Made by a program: the position numbers and the translations under genes. Below, one piece after another: positions 9,136-17,451 of a DNA stretch of 64,000 nt. Origin of the DNA: JAZDFC01 sp043808235 (lineage in GTDB: Bacteria; Bacteroidota; Ignavibacteria; Ignavibacteriales; Melioribacteraceae); the NCBI GenBank assembly GCA_043808235.1, contig JAZDFC010000111.1:27131-91130 (forward strand), written 5' to 3'. The notes beneath the pieces were generated by a model, which saw nothing but the letters and a program-made list of their open reading frames with translations, was not told where the DNA came from and ran no database searches. Numbering within the stretch: position 1 is the stretch's first letter; each line of letters opens with the position of its first letter.

Positions 9136-9157
9136 GAGACGGGGCATGCCCCGTCTC
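9136..9157. repeat. Perfect 22-bp GC-rich palindrome
   Basis: GAGACGGGGCA (9136-9146) is followed directly by its reverse complement TGCCCCGTCTC (9147-9157). This sequence recurs as a dispersed palindrome in many bacterial genomes as far as I recall. It lies just beyond the stop of yhcH and could help terminate that transcript, although no T-run follows on the minus strand. Confidence 0.6.
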
Positions 9158-9174
9158 TACAATGATCACATTTA

Positions 9175-9624
9175 TTAAACTTTTACTTTTACAACAACTT
9201 TCTTTACTCCGGACTTTCCGTCCAATTCTATTCCCGGCATATGAAGATCTTGTGGATAGAAAATCGCGAACATTCCGACTCTCATTCTTAAAAACGAAAC
9301 ATCCCCTTTATATAGCGCAAAGTCTTTTTCTTCATTGTATTCTTCAATAACTTCGTTATCGATATGCGGCGTATAACCGATTCTCTCTTGCCCCGAAACT
9401 ACATACTGTACATCAATATATTTCCGGTGAGCTTCCAACTTACCTTCGGCTTCTTCTTTGCTTTGATATTCGCTGACTAATGCAAATATATTATCTTCAT
9501 CAATATTGTAACGACCCGGCGACAAATTTAGAAAATCTGTATCAGCCAAATACTGTAAAGCAGCAGCTATTCTTTCACCAAATCCAGGATAGCTCCGGTA
9601 ATTTTTAATATTATCTAAAACCAT
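9175..9624 (-). CDS. YhcH/YjgK/YiaL family (DUF386) cupin-like protein
   Basis: A 149-residue cytoplasmic protein. EAHRKYIDVQYVVSGQERIGY is the family signature: the His and Glu of this segment and the later His in FYPQDLHMPG are the probable metal ligands of the cupin-like barrel. Members include E. coli YiaL and EbgC, which are linked to processing of keto-sugar acids or glycans, possibly as anomerases. The length is typical. The gene stands alone, ending near the 9136 palindrome. The substrate is unknown; a sugar-related role fits the glycan hydrolases elsewhere in the window. Confidence 0.88.
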   Translation of the reverse strand: MVLDNIKNYRSYPGFGERIAAALQYLADTDFLNLSPGRYNIDEDNIFALVSEYQSKEEAEGKLEAHRKYIDVQYVVSGQERIGYTPHIDNEVIEEYNEEKDFALYKGDVSFLRMRVGMFAIFYPQDLHMPGIELDGKSGVKKVVVKVKV

Positions 9625-9770
9625 AAATTTCTCCAGAAAATAGTTTTCAGAAAACTTTATTGTTTTCCTTAAAGAAAAATAAAACTTCGGGCTTAAATAT
9701 CATACGTTCATTCAGATTTTAGTACCGCGGGAGTTGGAGATTATATTTTTCAAATAAACATTTAAAACAA

Positions 9771-9803
9771 AACTGAGTGACGATACTTAATCATCACTCA
9801 GTT
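9771..9803 (-). terminator. Bidirectional-looking hairpin terminator
   Basis: AACTGAGTGA (9771-9780) pairs with TCACTCAGTT (9794-9803), a perfect 10-bp stem with a 13-base loop. T-rich runs lie on both sides (TTTTGTTTT in the minus-strand direction). It lies 34 bases past the stop of the secreted Asp/Gly-rich gene read on the minus strand. Confidence 0.8.
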
Positions 9804-9836
9804 TTTATTTTTAGAGATTATCTAAAGCAAGCAGAC

Positions 9837-10184
9837 TTATTTATTCCCGCCCCTATTGCCTCTTCCTTTTGAACCTGTACCATCGCATATTCCGGTTCCG
9901 TTACCGCCTTTCTTACCATAACCGGTTCCGTCCTGCGGTCTTACGTGATTACCGGTTCCATCTTTCTTACCATATCCTTTCCCCTTGCCCGAGCCTTGAT
10001 TTGTGGTACCGAAATTATCGCAGATGCCGTCACCGTTTGCATCCACCCAATTCACTTTTGGTGCATCTGGATTTCCGGAACCCGGAGTACCATTTCCTTT
10101 GCCCTGATTTTGAGCATTTATATTGGTTGAGAAAAATAAGAAAGCAATTACTGCTGCAATCGAGAAAAATATTGAACGTTTCAT
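9837..10184 (-). CDS. Small secreted Gly/Lys-rich protein with calcium-binding-like DxNxDGxxD loop
   Basis: I start it at the ATG at 10184 because AAGGAG lies 8 bases upstream; the longer frame to 10232 has no such signal. The product is about 115 residues: a signal peptide (SIFFSIAAVIAFLFFSTNINA), then WVDANGDGICDNF, a dockerin/EF-hand-like loop, then a low-complexity tail of repeated GYGKK, GTG and RGN units. It is the same type of protein as the one at 11691-12122, which has two such loops. Secreted proteins of this kind may bind metal ions or coat the cell surface; no function is established from the sequence. A hairpin terminator follows at 9771. Confidence 0.6.
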   Translation of the reverse strand: MKRSIFFSIAAVIAFLFFSTNINAQNQGKGNGTPGSGNPDAPKVNWVDANGDGICDNFGTTNQGSGKGKGYGKKDGTGNHVRPQDGTGYGKKGGNGTGICDGTGSKGRGNRGGNK

Positions 10185-10397
10185 TTTATAACTCCTTTTG
10201 TTGATGAATGTTTTTTTTATTGTTTGATACATTTTCGCTCCTACTGTCCTAACTTTCGTGCCAAGATTTAAAAACGGTCTTTTCGCTTGAAATGACTTTA
10301 ATTCAATTTAAATATTTCTATTAGCAAATATTTTCTCGACGACAATGTCGATACTATTCCCGTCGGGTCGAAAATTATTTTGAGTAAATATCATAGC

Positions 10398-10617
10398 GCG
10401 GCAAGCCGCAATGGATTATGGAACCCGTCAAACTAATACCGGACAGGTGCCGGGCAGGAATGGAAGATGGGAAATGGAATATGTTATCATCGCAATAATC
10501 CTTGTTTTTTTACCAGAGTTCCGTAGGAACGAGATATTTATAGAATAATAGAAACGGAATAAAGACCCAAGCTCCGTTAGGAGCGATATATTCTTGTCAG
10601 AAATGAAATAGTGCGAC
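10398..10617. repeat. Cluster of short REP-like hairpins
   Basis: The 570-bp gap between the genes at 9837 and 10758 has no gene, but several dispersed palindromes: GCGGCAAGCCGC (10398-10409), a CGGACAGG-family fragment (10421-10457), GTTCC-GTA-GGAAC (10518-10530), GCTCC-GTTA-GGAGC (10571-10584) and a degraded GCGACAAGCCGC (about 10603-10614). The phrase GAAGATGGGAAATGG (10463 on) also recurs near 53449. Related hairpins occur at 15546 and 53419. Confidence 0.6.
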
Positions 10618-10701
10618 AAGCCGCAATGGATTATAGGTTTGATTACGTATCTGAATCTAAAATTCTGTTTCTGTGGATTGGAATGATGTGCAAATAAAAG
10701 A

Positions 10702-10731
10702 AATCCTGCCGCTTTAAAAGCCAGCAGGATT
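10702..10731 (-). terminator. Hairpin terminator of the DUF2202 gene
   Basis: AATCCTGC (10702-10709) pairs with GCAGGATT (10724-10731). On the minus strand it is followed by TCTTTTATTT and lies 27 bases beyond the stop codon of the DUF2202 lipoprotein gene. Confidence 0.75.
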
Positions 10732-10757
10732 TTCCCCGGATAAGCAAATCAATTATT

Positions 10758-11447
10758 TTATTCCGTAGTTACATTCTGCCGAGTACAGTAAAGAATCAGA
10801 TTCCTTTCAAAAGCAGCCAGATGATTTGTGGAACCACGCAAAAGATTTGTGTACACATTCATCAAATCTCGTTTCTGTGTCAGCGCGATTTGAGTTTGCA
10901 AATCATCAATATCGGTTTGTTCGATAAGCACTCCAACTTCAAGCGCATCAGTCATTGTTTGCGAACCATCAGCAAGCAAGGTATTATATAAATCCTGCAA
11001 TTCGGAATTCGTAAACACACCAATGCTGTTATCTCCTACCGGGTCAGCAACTCCGTACTTATCTAATAAGTTTTTTATCGCATCCATATGGGTCTGTTCG
11101 CTCAGTGCAATACTATTGAATACCTTCAGATTCCATAATAGATACATTTCTTTATATATATCACGTGCGAGTTTTTCTTCTTCGCGCATGAAAATTAATC
11201 CTGCTGTTTCTTCAGGTGTCAATGGGACAAGCGAACTATCTGAACCGCCAGATCCACCTGAGCCTCCTGATCCACCAGAACCGCCTGAACCTCCTGATCC
11301 GCCAGGACCTTTTTCAAGTACGGATGTACCGGTAGTTTCGTTGTCTCCCGGTGAATCAACCGGCTGGCTGCATCCGGTTATTAAATAAGAGAATGCAGCA
11401 ATAAAAATAATTAAAACAGCTACAGCTAAGTTTTTTTTGTTGAACAT
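10758..11447 (-). CDS. DUF2202 ferritin-like lipoprotein with (GGS)n linker
   Basis: The start is ATG at 11447, preceded by GGAGG with 5 bases between; the frame also runs to a TTG at 11459 that overlaps this Shine-Dalgarno. Residues 1-30 form a lipoprotein signal ending in LITGC. About residues 50-72 are a run of seven GGS units, encoded by imperfect 9-base tandem repeats near 11235-11310. The rest is a DUF2202 domain: EEEKLARDIYKEMY and SEQTHMDAIKNLLDKYG carry the Glu/His residues expected of a ferritin-like di-metal four-helix bundle. It is probably anchored in the outer membrane facing the periplasm, or on the surface. Its position between two calcium-loop proteins suggests a shared envelope or metal-related role (inference). 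Confidence 0.85.
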   Translation of the reverse strand: MFNKKNLAVAVLIIFIAAFSYLITGCSQPVDSPGDNETTGTSVLEKGPGGSGGSGGSGGSGGSGGSGGSDSSLVPLTPEETAGLIFMREEEKLARDIYKEMYLLWNLKVFNSIALSEQTHMDAIKNLLDKYGVADPVGDNSIGVFTNSELQDLYNTLLADGSQTMTDALEVGVLIEQTDIDDLQTQIALTQKRDLMNVYTNLLRGSTNHLAAFERNLILYCTRQNVTTE

Positions 11448-11690
11448 TACAACCTCCAATTAATTGTTTTCTCCTCTATCTCTCATTTTCGTGCCAGACA
11501 ATTATTCAAAGAATTTTCAAACAAAATGATTTTAATTTCGCCTGAATGGTCGGTGTGTTCGACTGAGATGTTGAAGAATGGAGATACTAATTCCACTTCA
11601 ATAGGATTTTCTCTATTTTTCCAGTAAAATTCTTTGGCATGATTTTCCAATATAAATTCATGATAAAAAACTAAGGTACTTGAGGCAGTT

Positions 11691-12122
11691 ATGAAAAATA
11701 TTATTCTTCTCGCGTTTATGATTTTATTTGTTGCTGGATATTCGGCATCAATTGCACAAACTGAATCCGATACAACAAAGGGAAAGAACAATAAGTTTGT
11801 GGATGAGGACGGCGACGGCTATAATGATAACGCACCCGACCACGACGGTGACGGAATACCAAACGGACTTGACCAGGATTATAAAGCATTAAAGGCAAGA
11901 CACGGGAAAGGTTTTGTTGATTTAAACGGCGACGGAATTAATGATAATTCCCAACAGGGACAAGCAGCGGGAAAGGGCGAGCAAAATCAATACGGTAAAA
12001 GTAAAGGAGAAAAAGGACAGGGAACCGGAGTAAAGAGCGGCGCCGGAGCAGGATTTGGACAAGGCAGCGGTACCGGCGGTGATCAGGGTGGTAAAGGTAA
12101 TAAACGAAAAGGAAGGAAATAA
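11691..12122 (+). CDS. Small secreted protein with thrombospondin type 3-like DxDGD repeats
   Basis: A 143-residue protein: signal peptide to about residue 22 (ending SIAQ), then FVDEDGDGYNDN, APDHDGDGIPNGLD and GFVDLNGDGINDN, three calcium-binding-type Asp-rich loops. A Gly/Gln/Lys-rich tail ending in GNKRKGRK follows. It is a larger relative of the product of 9837-10184. The start codon of the next gene lies two bases beyond its stop, so the two form an operon with the outer-membrane barrel protein. A matrix or surface role is likely but unproven. Confidence 0.7.
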   Translation: MKNIILLAFMILFVAGYSASIAQTESDTTKGKNNKFVDEDGDGYNDNAPDHDGDGIPNGLDQDYKALKARHGKGFVDLNGDGINDNSQQGQAAGKGEQNQYGKSKGEKGQGTGVKSGAGAGFGQGSGTGGDQGGKGNKRKGRK

Positions 12123-12123
12123 T

Positions 12124-13326
12124 TTGTTAATCAATAGCTTTTTTAAACGAAATTACTTTTGTGAATCAGATAGTCGCAATACTATCTTCTTCGATAAATC
12201 TTATTTTTTTCGTTCATTACTTGTAAGTTTTTTTATCTTTATATATAGCAATGTCACCGGTCAGATAAGTTTTGGACTATCTACAACTCAAGAATATAAC
12301 AGCAATCCGTTCAGGTATAGAATCCCCGAAGAATCATTTATTTCGAATTATGAATTCTCACTCGAAAATGAATCGGAAAGTTTCTCCGCCGGGTACTATG
12401 GCGACTATTATAATTTCGCTCAACTACCGGATTGGAATTTTTACTGGCATCAAATAGCAATCTGGAAAGACTTCGAAAGTTCCACTATCACAGCGTATTA
12501 CGAACAGAGATTTAACGGAGAAAATACAAGCTACTTCGATTATTATAATTTGACAGCATATTACGCAAACAGATTTTTAATCGGTGATTTTAACATCGGA
12601 GTTACACCAAATTTCAGCCTAACTAAGTATCCAAACATTCCGCTGCTGGATAATTGGAAAGGCACATTAAATTTATTTGTAAACCGCAGTTTTGAATCAG
12701 GGACGACATTTATTCTCGGCGGACTACTCAATTACAAAAAATATTTGAGCACCTCTACAACTGAAATTGTTAATTATTACGACGAACAAAATGTTTTAAT
12801 TACAGATACATTAACGGGCGAAAACATCTCATCATTGTTTCATATAACTTCTTATTTAAGAATTGCTCAATCACTAACTGCGTCAACCGGGCTTGCGGTG
12901 CAATATACAAACAGATCGCTAATAAATAATGACGCAGAAAAATATAAAAGCCTCAACCTAACTTACGGCGATGAATCCGAAATTTTTGATGACCCGGTAA
13001 ACTATGAATCCAACGGCTTTTTGGTTGAACTTACTCAAGTATTGTTCGATGACATGGTGGTGAAAGCCGGTTATTATTTCAGCGGGAAAACCTACCCTTC
13101 TCAGGGGATTTACGATAAAGAGAACAATTACGATTTATCGAAGGACAGAACCGACACACAGCACATTTTCAATTTATCCTTGAGTAAAGAATTCGAGGTT
13201 GAGTTTTTAAATAACGCCCCGCTTTCCGTCGGGATGAACTACCAGATGATAAACAATAGTTCGAACAGTTACTGGTTCAAATACAATAACAATTCTTTCA
13301 ATTTAAGTTTGGGATTTGCATTCTAA
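12124..13326 (+). CDS. Outer-membrane beta-barrel protein, unknown
   Basis: I start at TTG 12124, preceded by AGGAAGG 9 bases upstream and placed two bases after the previous stop; the open frame upstream of it overlaps the preceding gene and is not credible. After a long N-terminal region with the hydrophobic stretch LLVSFFIFIYSNVTG, the roughly 350-residue mature part alternates polar and hydrophobic residues, is rich in Tyr, Asn and Phe, and ends in LSLGFAF. Ending in Phe is the usual outer-membrane barrel signature. No family name is recognised. It is co-transcribed with the DxDGD protein and probably handles it or shares its role; the two-component genes follow after 175 bp. Confidence 0.7.
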   Translation: MLINSFFKRNYFCESDSRNTIFFDKSYFFRSLLVSFFIFIYSNVTGQISFGLSTTQEYNSNPFRYRIPEESFISNYEFSLENESESFSAGYYGDYYNFAQLPDWNFYWHQIAIWKDFESSTITAYYEQRFNGENTSYFDYYNLTAYYANRFLIGDFNIGVTPNFSLTKYPNIPLLDNWKGTLNLFVNRSFESGTTFILGGLLNYKKYLSTSTTEIVNYYDEQNVLITDTLTGENISSLFHITSYLRIAQSLTASTGLAVQYTNRSLINNDAEKYKSLNLTYGDESEIFDDPVNYESNGFLVELTQVLFDDMVVKAGYYFSGKTYPSQGIYDKENNYDLSKDRTDTQHIFNLSLSKEFEVEFLNNAPLSVGMNYQMINNSSNSYWFKYNNNSFNLSLGFAF

Positions 13327-13501
13327 ATATAATCGAAGGTGGATGTTCGATTCCCTTGTCTAGCACAACTGATTCTTCGCTGAACCTCAACTTCTTTCAA
13401 AAATTACTAATCGCTTCGTCGAGGGGAAAGTTGAATCCATCTTCCGAACCAAGACTCATATATGTAGATAATTTTATTTATTTTTATAAAAAAGGATTTT
13501 A

Positions 13502-15532
13502 GTGGCTCTCATTAAAAATATTTTGATTCAACCTCGAAGCTTAATTCTGATTTTTATTGTCACGGCGGTAATTGTTATATCTTCCGTAGTGATTGAATTA
13601 AGTCAGAGCAAAAACGAAATGGTTGAGTTGATGGAGAAACAGAGCCACACACTTCTCGAAACCGTACTTGCATCTTCTAAAAATGCATTACTCTCTTATG
13701 ATCGAATTGAAACCCAACTTAAAGAACGGTTGCTTATTGTGGCAGTCTCCGTGCGTGAACTTTATAATAGCGGAAGTTGCACAGTTAATAGGCTAAAAGA
13801 TATTGCCAATCGCAATCGTGTTTCGCGGATAAATATTTTCAGGAACGATGGGGAGAAAGTGCTTTCAAGCATTGTTGAAATCCACACGGGACTTGAGGAG
13901 AAGAGCAATCCGCTTGATTTTCTTCGGCCGATTTTCGAAGAGAACCTGGATACGTTATTTATTGGAATAAAGCCCGCAAGACACGAGGAAGGATACCGTT
14001 TTGCTGTCGCTGTCAAGGCAAAGAATGGAAATGCCGTAGTAGTAAATGTTGATGCGGATGAGTTGATTAGATTCAGAAAAGAAGTCGGCTTCGGGGTTCT
14101 GTTAAAAAAAGTTACCGAGAACAAACAAATCGAATATGCAGTTCTACAGAATGAAGATGGAATTTTAGCCGCTTCTGGCTTGCTCGATAATCTTGAACCG
14201 ATTGATAATTCAAGATTTTTGTCGGATGCGCTGAATAAAAATCAATACAGATGGCGAATCATTGATACGGATAGTATGAATGTCTTTGAGGCTGTTCACC
14301 CGTTTATTTACGAGGGAGAAGCACTTGGAATCTTCAGACTTGGTTTATCACTCGAACCTTTGAAGAATATTAATGATCGATTGACACGAAGAATTATTTA
14401 TCTCGGGATTCTATTCCTGGTCTTCGGATTCATCACTCTCACTTTGATTTTTGTAAGACAAAACTTCGATGTTCTTTCACGAAAAATAAAAGTCGTTGAA
14501 AATTACTCCCGGCGAATTATTGAAAATACCGGCGATGGAATTATTGTCCTCGATTCAGCGAATAAAATTAAATCCATGAATGATTCCGCCAAACAACTGC
14601 TTGGCATCGAGAACGAGGATGCAACCGGTTCGGATTTTCTTTCATTGTTGAGCGGAGAAAACCGCGACACAATACTTAATCTGGAAAAAGAACTTGAAGA
14701 ATTTGTGTGCACGATAAACGGTAAGCGGAAAATATTTTTACTTTCAAAAAGCAATTTTGTTGATGAGAAGAATGAAACAAATTTAATCATCATCATCCGC
14801 GATTTAACAGAAATAAAAATTCTTGGAGAACAAATTCACCGCAGTGAAAAGTTAAAAGCAATGGGAGAATTAGCTTCGTCCGTAGCGCACGAAATCCGGA
14901 ATCCGCTTAATTCAATCGGGACAATAACACAGCAGCTTGGCAAAGATTTCACACCGCGGGAAAATCATGAGGATTTTAAAAATCTTACCGGATTAGTTTA
15001 TAAAGAAGTCCGCAGAATTAACACGATTATAGAAGATTTCCTTAAATTCTCAAAACCTCAGCCTATAAAGCCGGAAAAGTTTTTGCTTTGCGATTTATTC
15101 AATCAAATAAGTAAACAATATCAGCAGGTTGTGGCGGCTCGTGCAATTCAATTAAAAATCAATTGTAACTATCCGGGCGAAGTTATTTGGGATTTCAGTC
15201 AAATGAAGCAAGTCTTTATCAACCTGATTGAAAACGCATTGAATACAGTTGATGATAATGGGAGTATAAATATTGTAATTCTTGAAAAATTTCCTCAAAT
15301 CGAAATTGCATTAGATGATAATGGAAAAGGAATCGCGCCTGAAAATTTGAAGAAGATTTTCGATTTGTACTTCACTACGAAAGTAAGCGGCAGCGGGATT
15401 GGATTGAGTATTGTGCAGAAAATTATCAACGAACATAATGGAAGTATCTCGGTGGAAAGTATTGTGAACAGGGGGACAAAATTTTTAATCCATTTGCCAG
15501 TAGATATTTCGAATGGTAACAAAAATAATTGA
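13502..15532 (+). CDS. Membrane sensor histidine kinase (NtrB/AtoS-like, PAS)
   Basis: A 676-residue kinase. The GTG start at 13502 has AAGGA 6 bases upstream. Transmembrane helices are near residues 14-33 and 298-318, with a roughly 265-residue periplasmic sensor region between them. A PAS domain follows at about 335-440. The H box is SSVAHEIRNPLN, with the phosphorylated His at 463; the ATPase has NLIENALNTVDD (N box), DDNGKGI (G1) and GSGIGLSIVQKI (G2). It is paired with the sigma-54-type regulator 56 bp downstream, so it probably phosphorylates that protein. The signal is unknown. The barrel and DUF2202 genes upstream are plausible targets (inference). Confidence 0.93.
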   Translation: MALIKNILIQPRSLILIFIVTAVIVISSVVIELSQSKNEMVELMEKQSHTLLETVLASSKNALLSYDRIETQLKERLLIVAVSVRELYNSGSCTVNRLKDIANRNRVSRINIFRNDGEKVLSSIVEIHTGLEEKSNPLDFLRPIFEENLDTLFIGIKPARHEEGYRFAVAVKAKNGNAVVVNVDADELIRFRKEVGFGVLLKKVTENKQIEYAVLQNEDGILAASGLLDNLEPIDNSRFLSDALNKNQYRWRIIDTDSMNVFEAVHPFIYEGEALGIFRLGLSLEPLKNINDRLTRRIIYLGILFLVFGFITLTLIFVRQNFDVLSRKIKVVENYSRRIIENTGDGIIVLDSANKIKSMNDSAKQLLGIENEDATGSDFLSLLSGENRDTILNLEKELEEFVCTINGKRKIFLLSKSNFVDEKNETNLIIIIRDLTEIKILGEQIHRSEKLKAMGELASSVAHEIRNPLNSIGTITQQLGKDFTPRENHEDFKNLTGLVYKEVRRINTIIEDFLKFSKPQPIKPEKFLLCDLFNQISKQYQQVVAARAIQLKINCNYPGEVIWDFSQMKQVFINLIENALNTVDDNGSINIVILEKFPQIEIALDDNGKGIAPENLKKIFDLYFTTKVSGSGIGLSIVQKIINEHNGSISVESIVNRGTKFLIHLPVDISNGNKNN

Positions 15533-15545
15533 TTTGAGTAGCATA

Positions 15546-15559
15546 GCTCCATTAGGAGC
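15546..15559. repeat. REP-like hairpin between kinase and regulator genes
   Basis: GCTCC-ATTA-GGAGC, followed by GAAACATAAATATTTG. It is the same type as 10571-10584 and sits in the short spacer between the sensor kinase and regulator genes. Confidence 0.55.
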
Positions 15560-15588
15560 GAAACATAAATATTTGGGATGACTAAATT

Positions 15589-16950
15589 ATGAACAATTTT
15601 TCAATTCTAATAATTGACGACGAAGACTCGCAAGTCCAATCGCTAAAAACATTTTTAGGCAAACGGAATTATACTATCTACACAGCCAATTCCGGCGAAG
15701 AAGGTTACCAGCTTGTATCCGAAAATTTGATTGATATAGTTCTTTCAGATTTTAAGATGCCCGGTTGGGATGGATTAACTGTTCTAACAAAAATAAAAGA
15801 ACTTAATCCTGAGATAGATGTGGTCGTTATGACAGCATATGGCACGATTGAAGACGCGGTAAGATTGATGAAAGCAGGCGCATTCGATTATTTGATAAAG
15901 CCGATTGACCTTGACGAACTCGAGAACATTCTGGAAAAAATTAAAGAACGTAAGCACTTAATTCAAGAAAACAAATTATTAAAAGAACAGTTGCAGGAAC
16001 GATTCCGTTTTGATGGAATTATATCTCAAAGCGTAAAAATGCAGGATGTACTCAGCACTGCTGGCAGAGTTGCCAGTTCAAAAACAACTGTTTTAATTCG
16101 AGGAGAAAGCGGGACAGGGAAAGAATTAATTGCTAAGGCGATTCATTATACAAGTCCCCGAAAGGATAAACCATTCATCACCGTCAACATCGCTTCCCTT
16201 TCAGAAAATTTATTAGAGAGCGAATTATTCGGTCACGAAAAAGGTTCATTCACAGGAGCAATCACCCAGCGTGTAGGAAGATTTGAGGAAGCAAACAACG
16301 GGACAATTTTCATTGACGAGGTAGGCGAAATTCCCCTTTCCGTGCAGGTAAAACTTCTTCGCGTAATTCAATTCGGAGAGTTTCAAAGAATCGGTGGCAA
16401 CGAATTAAATAAAACCGATGTGAGAATAATTGCCGCAACACACCGCAATCTCGAAGAGATGCTAAAAGATGGAAGTTTTAGGGAGGATTTATATTACAGA
16501 TTGAATGTTGTTACTATCCAGTTGCCCCCGCTAAGTGAGAGAAAGGAAGATATATCATTGTTATCCGATTATTTCATAAAAAAATATGCTGCAGAAACCG
16601 GTAAGAACATCACAGGCATTTCCCGCGAGGCTTTCGATAAATTAATAAAGTACAACTTTCCCGGTAATGTACGCGAACTTGAAAATATTATCGAACGCGC
16701 GGTTGTGTTAACTCGAAATGAAATTATTTCTGCCGAGGATTTGCCGGTTTTGAAACAAATTGATGAGTACGAAAATAAATTTGATCCGCAAAATCTCACT
16801 CAAGGTTACGAAGATAAAATGAAAGCTTACGAGCATGCAATGATACATGAAGCTTTAAAACGAAGCGGCGGAAATAAAAGTGCGGCAGCACGGTTACTCG
16901 GAATTACCGAACGCCATCTCCGTTCCCGGCTTGAAAGAATTACGATTTAA
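15589..16950 (+). CDS. NtrC-family sigma-54-dependent response regulator
   Basis: A 453-residue protein. The receiver domain (residues 1-120) has the acidic pocket IDDED and phospho-acceptor Asp54 in VLSDFKMPG. The AAA+ domain (about 145-375) has Walker A GESGTGKE (172-179), the sigma-54 contact loop GSFTGA (219-224, Ser in place of Ala at position 2) and Walker B in TIFIDEVGEI. The C-terminus is a Fis-type helix-turn-helix (ALKRSGGNKSAAARLLGI). It activates RpoN-dependent promoters after phosphorylation by the adjacent kinase. Its targets cannot be read here. Confidence 0.96.
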   Translation: MNNFSILIIDDEDSQVQSLKTFLGKRNYTIYTANSGEEGYQLVSENLIDIVLSDFKMPGWDGLTVLTKIKELNPEIDVVVMTAYGTIEDAVRLMKAGAFDYLIKPIDLDELENILEKIKERKHLIQENKLLKEQLQERFRFDGIISQSVKMQDVLSTAGRVASSKTTVLIRGESGTGKELIAKAIHYTSPRKDKPFITVNIASLSENLLESELFGHEKGSFTGAITQRVGRFEEANNGTIFIDEVGEIPLSVQVKLLRVIQFGEFQRIGGNELNKTDVRIIAATHRNLEEMLKDGSFREDLYYRLNVVTIQLPPLSERKEDISLLSDYFIKKYAAETGKNITGISREAFDKLIKYNFPGNVRELENIIERAVVLTRNEIISAEDLPVLKQIDEYENKFDPQNLTQGYEDKMKAYEHAMIHEALKRSGGNKSAAARLLGITERHLRSRLERITI

Positions 16951-16959
16951 TATATTTTA

Positions 16960-16981
16960 GAGAGATATGTACATATCTCTC
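16960..16981. promoter_or_regulatory. Perfect 22-bp palindrome upstream of the DUF134 gene
   Basis: GAGAGATATGT (16960-16970) is followed directly by ACATATCTCTC (16971-16981). It lies 68 bp before the DUF134 start and 9 bp after the preceding stop. No T-run follows, so an operator is more likely than a terminator. The half-site contains ATATGT, partly similar to the second palindrome at 17023. Confidence 0.5.
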
Positions 16982-17022
16982 ACAATAACTTGTTTCAGAA
17001 AAGAGATAGCTTTATATTTGAT

Positions 17023-17038
17023 ATGAGCATATGCTCAT
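17023..17038. promoter_or_regulatory. Perfect 16-bp palindrome, probable operator at the DUF134-nifX promoter
   Basis: ATGAGCAT is followed directly by ATGCTCAT, 10 bp before the chosen ATG of the DUF134 regulator gene. Position and symmetry suggest binding of a dimeric regulator, possibly the DUF134 protein itself (inference). Confidence 0.55.
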
Positions 17039-17048
17039 TATAATATTT

Positions 17049-17450
17049 ATGCCGAGAAATAAAAAACATAGAAGCGTTAGATGCAATCCAACTGCATATT
17101 ACTATAAGCCGCAATCTGTTCCACTATCAGCTTTGGAAGAGGTTTTACTCGAAATTGATGAGTTAGAATCACTTAGGTTAGCAGATTACCTTGCTCATTC
17201 GCATGAGCAAGCAGCGGCGAAGATGAAGATATCGAGAGCGACATTCGGGCGGATTGTGGAAACTGCCAGAAATAAAGTGGTTGACGCTATTTTGCACGGG
17301 AAAGCAATAAAGATAGGAAGAGAACTCCCTGCTAATTTAAAAACCAAACAGGTAGCTACATGTAATTCCTGCGGTTCGCAAAAAAAGAAAAATTTAATAA
17401 ATAAAACCGATACTTGCATTGAATGCAAGATAACAAACGAGGAGAATTAA
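17049..17450 (+). CDS. DUF134 DNA-binding regulator with C-terminal Cys motif
   Basis: A 133-residue protein starting MPRNKKHRSVRCNP, the usual DUF134 N-terminus; the frame begins 6 codons earlier inside the palindrome, but this ATG matches the family. DEVESL-type segment ELESLRLADYLAHSHEQAAAK is followed by MKISRATFGRIVETAR, a sigma-70 region 4-like helix-turn-helix. At the end, CNSCGSQKK and TCIECK form a two-knuckle zinc-ribbon-like motif. DUF134 genes are regularly found beside NifX/MTH1175-like genes, as here (one base apart). It probably controls this operon in response to a metal or redox signal (inference). Confidence 0.9.
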   Translation: MPRNKKHRSVRCNPTAYYYKPQSVPLSALEEVLLEIDELESLRLADYLAHSHEQAAAKMKISRATFGRIVETARNKVVDAILHGKAIKIGRELPANLKTKQVATCNSCGSQKKKNLINKTDTCIECKITNEEN

Positions 17451-17451
17451 A

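Noticed and set aside
9869..10204. 111-codon frame opposite the small Gly-rich protein gene
   Set aside because: Artefact of the low-complexity Gly/Lys codons; the minus-strand product has a signal peptide and Shine-Dalgarno.
11023..11388. Proline-rich reading frame opposite the DUF2202 gene
   Set aside because: It is the reverse strand of the GGS linker and ferritin-like domain, with no start signal; the minus-strand gene has a signal peptide and family match.
12055..12123. Extended N-terminus of the barrel protein gene
   Set aside because: This part overlaps the end of the DxDGD protein gene; the TTG at 12124 has a Shine-Dalgarno.
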